Assembly (NCBI GenBank): GCA_018262505.1
Contig: JAGSYV010000048.1
Span: 1-43,882, forward strand
Direction of reading: 5' to 3'
Length of the DNA stretch: 43,882 nt
Origin: Pseudomonadota bacterium
GTDB taxonomy: Bacteria > Pseudomonadota > Alphaproteobacteria > Rhizobiales > Pleomorphomonadaceae
In this document: positions 35,553 through 43,119 of the stretch, piece after piece
Numbering within the stretch: position 1 is the stretch's first letter
Layout: the number at the start of each line of letters is the position of its first letter
Notes under the pieces: generated by a model
What the model was told of the DNA's origin: nothing
Database searches by the model: none
The model's input: only the letters and a program-made list of their open reading frames with translations
Translations under genes and position numbers: made by a program

Positions 35553-36736
35553 ACCAGTTGAAGGCTGGTGGCATGGTCCTGCTCGTCGATGACGAGGACC
35601 GGGAAAACGAAGGCGACCTGGTGGTGGCCGCCGAGTTCGCCACGCCCGAGGCCATCGCCTTCATGGCCAAGAAGGCCTGCGGCCTGATCTGCCTGGCGCT
35701 GACCGGCGAACAGATCGACCGGCTCGGCCTGTCGCCGATGGTGGCGATGAACCGTGCCCGCCGCTCCACCGCTTTCACGGTCTCCATCGAGGCACGCGAA
35801 GGCATCACCACCGGCATATCGGCCTATGACCGGGCACACACCATCCGCGTCGCCGCCGATCCGGCCGTAGCGCCTGGCGCCATCGTCTCTCCCGGCCACG
35901 TCTTCCCACTCCGGGCGGCCGAGGGCGGTGTGCTCGCCCGCAACGGTCACACCGAGGGGGCGATCGATCTCGTCCGTCTCGCCGGGCTGTCGCCGGCTGC
36001 CGTCATCTGCGAGGTGATGGGCGAAAGCGGCCACATGGCCCAACGGCCGGAACTCGACCGATTCGCCAGGGAGCATGACATTCCCGTGCTCACCATCGCC
36101 GAGTTGGTGGAACACCGCTGGGCGACCGAGCCTCTGGTCGAGGAAGTGGCGAGCGCCGACCTGCCGACGGCTTACGCCGATGGTGTGCTGAGGGTCCATG
36201 CCTTCCGCAGCCTTGTCGACGGCGTCGAACATCTCGCCATCGTGCGTCGTCCCCTAGGCAAGACACCGCTCGTCCGCGTTCACTCCGAATGCCTGACCGG
36301 CGACGCGCTCGGTTCTCTCCGCTGCGACTGCGGCCCGCAACTGCACGAGGCACAGCGGCTGATTTCCGAGGATCCGGAGGGTGGCGTGGTGGTCTACCTG
36401 CGCGGCCAGGAGGGACGCGGCATCGGCCTTGCCAACAAGATCCGCGCCTATGCGCTACAGGACGGCGGCCTCGACACGCTCGATGCCAACACCGCCCTCG
36501 GCCTGCCGGCCGATGCCCGCCACTACGGGATCGCGGCGCAGATCCTGAAGATGCTCGGCATCGACCGGCTGCGGCTTCTGTCCAACAATCCGGCCAAGGC
36601 CGATGCCCTCACCGGTTATGGCATCGAGGTGGCAGGGCAAGTGCCGCTGATCATCCCGCCCAATCCGTTCAACCGCAATTACCTCGCCACCAAGGGCAAG
36701 CGCTTCGGCCACAGCCTCTGCCAGCATGACTCCTGA
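35528..36736 (+). CDS. ribBA: Fused 3,4-dihydroxy-2-butanone 4-phosphate synthase/GTP cyclohydrolase II
   Basis: A 402-residue fusion that makes both starting units of riboflavin. The RibB domain (about 1-200) has LLVDDEDRENEGDLVVAA, RARRSTAFTVSIEA and GHVFPLRA. The RibA domain has RVHSECLTGDALGSLRCDCG with the three Zn-binding cysteines, then YLRGQEGRGIGLANKIRAY and GLPADARHYGIAAQIL. Both domains keep the residues I can check, so both activities are likely. Overlaps ribE at its start; ribH begins 7 bp after its stop. Confidence 0.96.
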   Translation: MQALSRALNQLKAGGMVLLVDDEDRENEGDLVVAAEFATPEAIAFMAKKACGLICLALTGEQIDRLGLSPMVAMNRARRSTAFTVSIEAREGITTGISAYDRAHTIRVAADPAVAPGAIVSPGHVFPLRAAEGGVLARNGHTEGAIDLVRLAGLSPAAVICEVMGESGHMAQRPELDRFAREHDIPVLTIAELVEHRWATEPLVEEVASADLPTAYADGVLRVHAFRSLVDGVEHLAIVRRPLGKTPLVRVHSECLTGDALGSLRCDCGPQLHEAQRLISEDPEGGVVVYLRGQEGRGIGLANKIRAYALQDGGLDTLDANTALGLPADARHYGIAAQILKMLGIDRLRLLSNNPAKADALTGYGIEVAGQVPLIIPPNPFNRNYLATKGKRFGHSLCQHDS

Positions 36737-36743
36737 GGACCCA

Positions 36744-37048
36744 ATGACAATATCCCCCACCCCGCCGCGCCTTGCCGTCGTCGTCAGCCAGTTCAATCCG
36801 GAGGTCACCGGCGGTCTGCTTGCCGGCACGCGCCATGAACTTGAACAACGCGGCGTGCCGTTGCATGACGCCGATATCTTCTCGGCACCAGGCGCGTTCG
36901 AGATCCCGCTTCTCGCCCAGACACTGGCCAAAAACGGCCGCTACGCCGGCGTGATCTGCCTCGGCTGCACGCCGCCAACAAGGGCCGCGAGGCGGCGGCG
37001 GCCTGCATCGAAGCGCTGGCCACGTTGGACAAGATCAAGGCCGCTTGA
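36744..37048 (+). pseudogene. ribH: 6,7-dimethyl-8-ribityllumazine synthase with internal deletion
   Basis: Lumazine synthase makes the riboflavin synthase substrate and normally has about 150-160 residues. Here the N-terminal half is intact from 36744 (MTISPTPPRLAVVVSQFN, GAGGA upstream) through SAPGAFEIPLLAQTLAKNGR to YAGVICLGC at 36968. At that point the frame breaks. The normal C-terminal segment resumes in another frame as AANKGREAAAACIEALATLDKIKAA, ending at a TGA at 37046-37048. The stretch between (about 55-60 residues, with the VIxGxTxHxD catalytic His and phosphate-binding parts) is absent. Read unrepaired, the frame runs to 37169 in nonsense. The product cannot form an active site. 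Confidence 0.85.
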
Positions 37049-37062
37049 TCGCCCCGCAAACC

Positions 37063-37096
37063 AAGACGGCGGCCTCGATGGACCGCCGCCTTCCTC
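37063..37096. terminator. Terminator between ribH and efeM
   Basis: A 10-bp inverted repeat with one mismatch (AAGACGGCGG and CCGCCGCCTT) and a 10-nt loop lies between the convergent ends of the riboflavin and Efe operons. A short T-rich stretch follows on the plus strand (TTCCTC). Confidence 0.65.
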
Positions 37097-37113
37097 AATC
37101 CGGAAATCCGACG

Positions 37114-37932
37114 TCAATCAAGCCCGAGCTTGCCGCGCAGGGTCGACAGGTCCTCGGCCAGCGTGTTGACCGCCGCCGCCAGCACCTTGCGATCATCCTC
37201 GGACAGCTTGTCATAGGCGACGTAACCCTCGCCGTCCTCGTATTTGACGAGCGTCGTATCGACGGTGTTAAAGTTGGCGTCCACCGTCTTTAGGAAATCG
37301 GCTTCCTTGGCGGCGATCAGCGGCCGCACCAGCTCGACAATCTTGCGCGCACCGTCGAAGTTGCCGCGGAAGTCCCAGAGATCGGTATGGCTGTAGCGGT
37401 CTTCCTCGCCGGAAATCTTGGTGGCCGCCACTTCTTCCATCAGCACGGCGGCCCCACCGACCACCTTCTCGGGCGGGAAGGTCAGCGAGGCGATGCGGCC
37501 TTCGAGCGCCTTGACATCGGCGAGCAGCTTGTCGGCCACTGGCGCCAGTCCCTCGGTCGAATTCTTCTCCCATAGGCCGTATTCGATACGATGGAATCCT
37601 GGGAATTCCGGGTCCGCCTCGGCCTTCTCATAGTCGTCGGCACGCGAGTCGATGGAAACGTCGAGGTCGGAGAACAGTTCGGCGATCGGCTCGATCGCCT
37701 CGTAGGAAACGCGCGTCGGCGCGAACAGAGCCTTGGCCTTGTCCACCTCACCAGCCTTGACGGCAGCGGTAAAGGCAGTGGTGTCCTCCACGAGCTTGGC
37801 GACCTGCTCCGAGACGTAGATTTTATACTCGGCGATCGGCTCAACGAGATCGAGGCTGGCCTCTTGGGCGAAGGCGCCAGACGAGAGGATGAGCGTCAGT
37901 GCCGTAGCGCCGACGAGGCCGCAAATACGCAT
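37114..37932 (-). CDS. efeM: EfeM/EfeO-family M75 (imelysin-type) periplasmic iron-binding protein
   Basis: A 272-residue periplasmic protein with signal peptide MRICGLVGATALTLILSSGAF and a single M75 peptidase-like domain carrying the HxxE motif HRIEYGLW (His114, Glu117). It lacks the N-terminal cupredoxin domain of EfeO and so is the EfeM type. It is last in the efeUOBM operon, 33 bp after efeB. It probably delivers iron with EfeO and EfeB to EfeU. Because efeO is frameshifted here, this may be the only intact M75 component. Confidence 0.9.
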   Translation of the reverse strand: MRICGLVGATALTLILSSGAFAQEASLDLVEPIAEYKIYVSEQVAKLVEDTTAFTAAVKAGEVDKAKALFAPTRVSYEAIEPIAELFSDLDVSIDSRADDYEKAEADPEFPGFHRIEYGLWEKNSTEGLAPVADKLLADVKALEGRIASLTFPPEKVVGGAAVLMEEVAATKISGEEDRYSHTDLWDFRGNFDGARKIVELVRPLIAAKEADFLKTVDANFNTVDTTLVKYEDGEGYVAYDKLSEDDRKVLAAAVNTLAEDLSTLRGKLGLD

Positions 37933-37965
37933 GTTTCGGTCTCCCTTTATGAAATGGCTATGAGA

Positions 37966-39273
37966 TCAGGCGCCGCGCGCAGCAGCGATCAGCGAACTGC
38001 CGAGATAATCGGAAGCGTCGCGAATTCCGGGAAGCGTGTAGAAATAGCCGCCGCCAACCGGCTTGAGATATTCTTCGAGCGGCTCGCCGTTGAGCTTGCG
38101 CTGCACGGTGATGAAGCCTCGTTCGAGGTTCGCCTGGTAGCAAATGAACAGCAGCCCCTGGTCGAGCTGGCCTGAGCGGGTGACACCGTTGGAGTAGTTG
38201 AACGGTCGCCGCAGGATCGTATGCGCTTTCGAGGCCTCGTCGCGGGCATTGGCAAGGCGAATGTGGGCGTCCAAGGGCGTTGCTTTGCCCTCGGGATCGG
38301 CGGCGTAATCAGGCACGTCAAACTCGTGGCCATCCCGGCGATCGAGCGGCGCGCCACTCATCTTGGTGCGGCCGATGATACGCTCCTGCTCACCGAATGG
38401 CGTACGGTCCCAGCGTTCGACGAAGTTGCGGATGATGCGAACCACCTGGTAGCTGCCGCCCACTGCCCAGACAGGCTCGCCATCCTCCGGTCCCACCCAG
38501 ACCACGCGATCCATCTCGGTGGCATCCGACGAGTTGGGATTGGCGGTACCGTCGCGGAATCCGAGGAAATTGCGGGCGCTCTCGGCGCGGCCATCCGGCC
38601 CCGGCGTAATTACCGGCACGTTGCCTTCCTGCTTCCACTTCAGGATCATCTGGCGGCTCGATGCCTTGATGATGTCCCGGAGCGCGTGGATCGTCGTGTC
38701 CTGTGTGTTGGCGCAGATCTGAACCGTCAGGTCGCCGTGGCAGATTTCGGCGTCGAGCGCATCATTGGAGAAACGCGTCATCCGCTGAAGATGCTTCGGC
38801 TTCAAGGGGGCGAGCCACGGCCGTTCGTCGAACAGCGAGGCGCCAAGCGACACGGTGATCGTCAGGTTATCGGGCCGCACCATCGGCCCCAGCAGACCGG
38901 AGTCGGCGGGGGGCAGCTTTGGGTCGAGTACGGGCACCGGGCCGCCCACAGTGAGGAAGGCGATACGCGCCGTCAGGTCACGAAACAGCGTCTCGAGCTC
39001 GCCGGCGTCCTTGGCCAACACGTCGAAGCTCGCCACCATGCCATTGGCCGGGCGTGCATTGACGATGCCAGCTTGATGAACGCCGAGACAGGGAACGCTG
39101 TCGATCTGGTTCGTCGCGTTGGCGACCGGGGCATCGGCGACCGAGTGATGTAAGGTTTCAGCCTTGGCGACACCGGCGAACGAACCGCCGATTGCCGTGG
39201 CGCCGAGCCCCTTCAGCAACCGGCGGCGATCGAGAGAGAGGGAGGGACGGCGGAGATCCTTCGGATCGAGCAT
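37966..39273 (-). CDS. efeB: Deferrochelatase/peroxidase EfeB (DyP-type)
   Basis: A periplasmic heme peroxidase of 435 residues exported folded by Tat: the signal has DRRRLLKGLGATAIGG with the twin arginines. The DyP motif GFRDG is at 238-242 with catalytic Asp241, and the heme-ligand His is in LDAHIRLANARD. It oxidises Fe(II) or releases iron from heme while leaving the porphyrin, feeding EfeO/EfeU. It begins 5 bp after the efeO stop, with GGAGTAAGAAG as ribosome site. Confidence 0.94.
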   Translation of the reverse strand: MLDPKDLRRPSLSLDRRRLLKGLGATAIGGSFAGVAKAETLHHSVADAPVANATNQIDSVPCLGVHQAGIVNARPANGMVASFDVLAKDAGELETLFRDLTARIAFLTVGGPVPVLDPKLPPADSGLLGPMVRPDNLTITVSLGASLFDERPWLAPLKPKHLQRMTRFSNDALDAEICHGDLTVQICANTQDTTIHALRDIIKASSRQMILKWKQEGNVPVITPGPDGRAESARNFLGFRDGTANPNSSDATEMDRVVWVGPEDGEPVWAVGGSYQVVRIIRNFVERWDRTPFGEQERIIGRTKMSGAPLDRRDGHEFDVPDYAADPEGKATPLDAHIRLANARDEASKAHTILRRPFNYSNGVTRSGQLDQGLLFICYQANLERGFITVQRKLNGEPLEEYLKPVGGGYFYTLPGIRDASDYLGSSLIAAARGA

Positions 39274-39278
39274 TCTTC

Positions 39279-40456
39279 TTACTCCAACCCAAGCGCCGGA
39301 TTGATCCGGTCGATGGCGCCAGCGAGCGCGACGAACGTGGCAGAGAGCGCCTTGCGGGCGTCAGGTGGCACCTCGGAATAGAGGACAGGCGCGGGGCCTG
39401 ATCCGGCGAGCCTACCGATTTCGGCCCTCGCCGCCGCGAAGGCATCATTCACCGCCTTGGCCACGTCGGGTGACGACTCGGTAGCAAGGGGCAGCAACAG
39501 CGACACCGGCTTCTCGATCCCGTCGACAGCGGCGACGAATTCGGCGAGGTCGTCGCCAGCATAAAGACTGTCGCCGGAGATCACCGGCCCCTCGGCGAGC
39601 CGGCGTACCTCGCGCGCCGCATTGCCGGCAAGATCGGCCGGCGCGAACTTCACGGCCTTGAGGCGGTCCCGGAGGGCTATCGTGTCGGCGGCCAGCTTGT
39701 CGGCGATCGGCTTGAGGTTGGTGGTCACGCTCTGCCGCCACAAGCCGAACTCCACGCGATGGAAGCCGGTGAAGGCCGGATCCTGCTCGCGGCCCGCGAG
39801 ATAAGCGGCCACCGGATCGATGGCATTTTCGATATCGGCGATGCGACCACTCACCGCCTCGACGTGCCGGTAAGCGGTCCGGGCTGCCCCATAGGCGGTA
39901 CGCCCGGCGGCGAGGTCGCCCGCCTCCACCGCCGTCGCGAGCGCCTTTGTCGCCTGGATCAACTGTCCCGACTGCAGGGCGAGGTAGACCTTGTATTCCG
40001 ACAGCGGGCCAATGAAAGCCTTGAGCGGCGGCTTTGCCTTCTCGGCGTCCGAGTGCGCAGAGGCGGTTACCGTCAGTTTGCCGCGCGGATTCGACAAAAG
40101 ACCGCAGGTGATGTCGTAGACACCGGGCTTGAGGCGCGCCGGAAACCGGGGGCGATATTCTCGCGCTCCTCGATGACCATCACGCCATCGAGGATTTCCC
40201 ATTCGAGCGGCCGGTTCGAGGCATTCTCGATCTCGAACACGTTGCGGCCAGCCGGCACCGTCAGGTTCATGGGCTCGCAGGTCTTGTCACCGACGCGAAC
40301 GGCAATGGCACCCGCCTCGACCGGCCGTGATGCCTTCTGCGAGGCCAGATAGAACGCGCCGCCAGCGGCGAGCGCCAACACGCCCGCTCCCAAGAGGGCA
40401 GCCGTTATCAGTCGCGACGACGGGACGCCGGCGCGTTGCGGATCAGGCGAAGACAT
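39279..40456 (-). pseudogene. efeO: EfeO (cupredoxin plus M75 domain), frameshifted
   Basis: The periplasmic iron-binding component of EfeUOB. The first frame (from 40456) encodes an N-terminal anchor (LITAALLGAGVLALAAGGAF), then the cupredoxin domain with Cys in VGDKTCEPMNLTVPAG to ERENIAPGF, after which it reads out of frame and stops at 40073. The second frame carries on with PARLKPGVYDITCGLLSNPR and the whole M75 domain, including HRVEFGLW, to 39279. Only 8 bases (40134-40141) lie between GF and LKPG, where family members have about seven codons, so roughly 13 bases are missing. Unless repaired, cupredoxin and M75 parts are separated. Confidence 0.85.
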
Positions 40457-40458
40457 TG

Positions 40459-41304
40459 TTACCCCTTCTCGCTCTCGCTCACCGCCGGCCTGAAAAAGGC
40501 CGCTCGTTCGGGTTTCAGAAACAGCGTCAGCGTCACGACGAGGAGGACGACATACAGTCCCGCCTCGCCGATCGTCGGCGCTTCCTGATAGTTGAACACG
40601 CCGGACAGAATGGTGCCGAGGACGCTCGACACCGGCAGCGTGTCGGATAGATCGTAGACGCGCGCCTGGAGGAGGTTCCAGATGCCTGCCTCATGCAAGC
40701 TGCGCAGGCTGGCGGCGGCAAGCCCGGCCGCAACGACCAGAATGAAGATGCCCGTCCAGCGGAAGAAGCGCCTGAGATCGAGGCGGATACCACCGCGATA
40801 GAGCGCATAACCCAGAGCGACAGCAACCAGCAGACCGAGGAGAGCCCCGACCGGCGCCGCGGCGCCCGGGCTTTGCTGAAAAACGGCGAGCAGAAAGAAA
40901 ACGGATTCGAGTCCTTCGCGTCCCACCGCAAAGAAGGTCATGCCGATCAGCGCCCAGGTGGCGCCCTTAGGCGCCCGCATGGCAGCATCGATCGCCCCGT
41001 GCAGTTCGCCCTTGATCGAACGGGCGGCACGCCGCATCCAGAACACCATACTGACCAGAACGATCACTGCCACAAAGCCGATGATCGCCTCGAACAGCTC
41101 CTGCGCCTTCTGAGGAAACTCGGCGGCCATCAGCTGAAGGACGGCGCCGGCGAACAACGACAGCGCAACGGCGAGAAGCACACCGACCCAAACCACCGGC
41201 AGGAAAGCGCCCCGCCCCGTCTGCTTGAGATAGCTCGCGATGATTCCGGTCACCAGCGCGGCCTCTATGCCCTCGCGCAGCATGATAAGAAATGGCGCAA
41301 GCAC
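40459..41304 (-). CDS. efeU: Ferrous/ferric iron permease EfeU (FTR1 family)
   Basis: Inner-membrane iron permease of 281 residues and about seven transmembrane segments. Two REGLE-type motifs are present: LREGIEAALVTG near the start and AVGREGLESVFFLL in the middle; their glutamates bind iron. GTG at 41304 is chosen because AGGAG lies 6 bases upstream and the second codon onward (LAPFLIMLREG) matches FTR1 starts. The longer open frame adds 42 unrelated residues. First gene of the Efe operon, 2 bp before efeO. Confidence 0.93.
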   Translation of the reverse strand: MLAPFLIMLREGIEAALVTGIIASYLKQTGRGAFLPVVWVGVLLAVALSLFAGAVLQLMAAEFPQKAQELFEAIIGFVAVIVLVSMVFWMRRAARSIKGELHGAIDAAMRAPKGATWALIGMTFFAVGREGLESVFFLLAVFQQSPGAAAPVGALLGLLVAVALGYALYRGGIRLDLRRFFRWTGIFILVVAAGLAAASLRSLHEAGIWNLLQARVYDLSDTLPVSSVLGTILSGVFNYQEAPTIGEAGLYVVLLVVTLTLFLKPERAAFFRPAVSESEKG

Positions 41305-41615
41305 CCCAGTCTCCTGCCGATCAATAAGATGACTATTGCTTTCAACATTTAGGGGGTGCCTGTCAATAGCATCCTTGGTGTTTTTGCGAGTCACTCGCAG
41401 ATATGCATTGGCCACGCACAACGCGCTCACCGTGATTCACAACATGAAGCAGCATGATTCATATTCCGAATGCACATGAATCACTACACGAAGGAAGCTT
41501 CATACGAGACGGATTCAATACATTAAGAACAATATTAAGTTGTTATATTTCAATGTATTATTTAATTTTTCTCATACGGCACATCGGCCTGCGCAATAGC
41601 AGGCCATTGTGAAAT
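41305..41615. promoter_or_regulatory. AT-rich control region upstream of efeU
   Basis: 311 bp without a gene, far richer in A and T than the rest of the window, especially 41440-41575. It holds a 15-bp palindrome TGCGAGT-C-ACTCGCA (41385-41399), a TGATTCAT...ATGAATCA inverted repeat (41455-41483), a nested hairpin (41517-41559) and the hairpin GGCCTGC-GCAATA-GCAGGCC (41586-41605) after the lyase stop. It should carry the efeU promoter and an iron regulator site. I cannot match a canonical Fur, Irr or RirA box with confidence. Confidence 0.5.
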
Positions 41616-43112
41616 TCAGGCTGGCGAATTCGCCCTTATCAGATCAGCTGACGAAGCCATGTCATCCGCGAGGGGACGATCGTCGGCATAGCTTGGAACG
41701 ATGCCGCGTATCTGACGATAGAGGCGCTCTGTGCCGGGCGCACGTCCTTCATGCCGAAATTCATGCGCCTGACCTGCCGCCAAGAGCTCGATTCCGAGGA
41801 TAGCCTCGGCATTTTCGATCACCGTCAGCGCCTTCAACGACGCCGGCGTCGCGTGGCTGAGGTGATCCTCCTGCAGCGCCGAAGTGATGCCACCGTCGAG
41901 GCTAGCTGGAAGCGACAGGCGCCGGTTTTCGTTGACCAGCGATACCGCCGCATATTGGGCGATCATGAAACCAGAGCTGACGCCGCTGTCGGCGGCGAGG
42001 AAGGCCGGCAACCCGCTGACCAGCGGATTGACCAGACGGTCGAGGCGTCGCTCGGCCATCGCTGCCACCTCGGCAACCGCGACTGCCAACTGGTCAAGCG
42101 CGAGGCCCACGGCGGCACCGACGGCGTGTGCTTCCGAATGAACGCCGGGGGCTTCCGGCGTGCCGACGATGGCGGGGTTGTCCGACACCGACGCCAGTTC
42201 CCGCGCCACCACGTCGGCGGCGGAGGCAAAGGCGTCACGCGCCGCGCCATGCACGTGCGGCACCGCCCGCAGAGACAAGGCGTCCTGTGTCTTGCGACCG
42301 GCTCCGGCAGCGATAATGCCGCTCCCGGCAAGCCGGTCGCGCAATGCGGCACCGACCGTCTGAAGCGAGGGCGACGCCCGAAGTGACAGCGCCACCGGAT
42401 CGAAGGCCGCCGGATTGCCCATCAGCGCCTCGATGGTCAGCGCGGCGGTGGCATCGGCCCAGTCGAGGAGTTGCTCGGATCGCTTCAAAGCCAGCGATGC
42501 CAAACCGGTGGCGCAGGGAATGCCATTGACCAGTGACAGCCCTTCCTTGGCACCCAGTTCCTGCGGGGCAAGACCGGCCGCCGCGAGTGCTTCGGCTCCT
42601 CCGACGATCTTGTCTCCTACCCGCGCCCGACCAGAGCCGATCAGCACGAGGGCGATATGCGCCATATGGCTCAGGTATCCGACCGATCCCTTGGCCGGCA
42701 CCAGTGGCGTCACGTCGGCGTTGAGCAGTCCGGCCAGCGCCTCGACCACCTCCAGCCTGACACCGGAATAGCCAAGCGCATAGTTGCTGACTGCCGTCGC
42801 CATAATCGCTCGTGTCTCGACGACGCCAAGCGGCGCGCCGATCCCGGTGGCGTGGCTCATCAGGATGTTGTGTGAGAGCTGCCGTTGCAGCGGCCGATCG
42901 ACCACCACGTCGCAGAGAGCGCCAACGCCGGTATTGACGCCATAGGCGCGAATGCCGCGGTCGACGATCGCTTCGACAACGGCACGGGCATCGATGATGC
43001 GCCGTTTGGCCGCTTCGGAAAGCTGGAGACGAGCGCCCTCGGCAACGGCTGCGACGTCGCGCCAGCCGAGATGGGTATCGACGACGATGCCAGTCTTGAT
43101 GTTCTCAGGCAT
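41616..43112 (-). CDS. Aromatic amino acid lyase (HAL/PAL) family protein lacking the MIO tripeptide
   Basis: A 498-residue homologue of histidine and phenylalanine ammonia-lyases. Most of the family frame is there: YGVNTGVGAL (Tyr58), SHATGIGAP (His87), GLSLVNG (Asn196), SVSDNPAI, and SALQEDHLSHAT near the C-terminus. The place where the electrophile MIO forms is changed: normal GSVG-ASGDLAP-LAHM is here GSVG-Y-LSHM (residues 142-150), so the Ala-Ser-Gly triad is missing. Also, QDPYSLR is QDALSLR, so the catalytic Tyr (Tyr280 of HutH) is Leu. MIO-based deamination is therefore unlikely. The start at 43112 has GAGGA upstream. It lies 7 bp after a polar amino acid ABC ATPase gene. Confidence 0.9.
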   Translation of the reverse strand: MPENIKTGIVVDTHLGWRDVAAVAEGARLQLSEAAKRRIIDARAVVEAIVDRGIRAYGVNTGVGALCDVVVDRPLQRQLSHNILMSHATGIGAPLGVVETRAIMATAVSNYALGYSGVRLEVVEALAGLLNADVTPLVPAKGSVGYLSHMAHIALVLIGSGRARVGDKIVGGAEALAAAGLAPQELGAKEGLSLVNGIPCATGLASLALKRSEQLLDWADATAALTIEALMGNPAAFDPVALSLRASPSLQTVGAALRDRLAGSGIIAAGAGRKTQDALSLRAVPHVHGAARDAFASAADVVARELASVSDNPAIVGTPEAPGVHSEAHAVGAAVGLALDQLAVAVAEVAAMAERRLDRLVNPLVSGLPAFLAADSGVSSGFMIAQYAAVSLVNENRRLSLPASLDGGITSALQEDHLSHATPASLKALTVIENAEAILGIELLAAGQAHEFRHEGRAPGTERLYRQIRGIVPSYADDRPLADDMASSADLIRANSPA

Positions 43113-43119
43113 GCCGTCC

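Noticed and set aside
36726-37169. A 147-residue product as a complete lumazine synthase
   Set aside because: After residue 75 of the real start, the frame reads Arg/Pro-rich nonsense, while the true C-terminus is in another frame.
40073-40456. A free-standing 127-residue cupredoxin protein separate from EfeO
   Set aside because: Its last 15 or so residues are out-of-frame sequence, and the proper continuation of the domain is in the next frame, so it is the first part of a broken efeO.
41616-43112. Reading the MIO-less lyase homologue as a decayed hutH
   Set aside because: The frame is open over the full length, the loss is in frame, and flanking active-site segments remain conserved. The Tyr change elsewhere is consistent with a diverged subfamily rather than one deletion.
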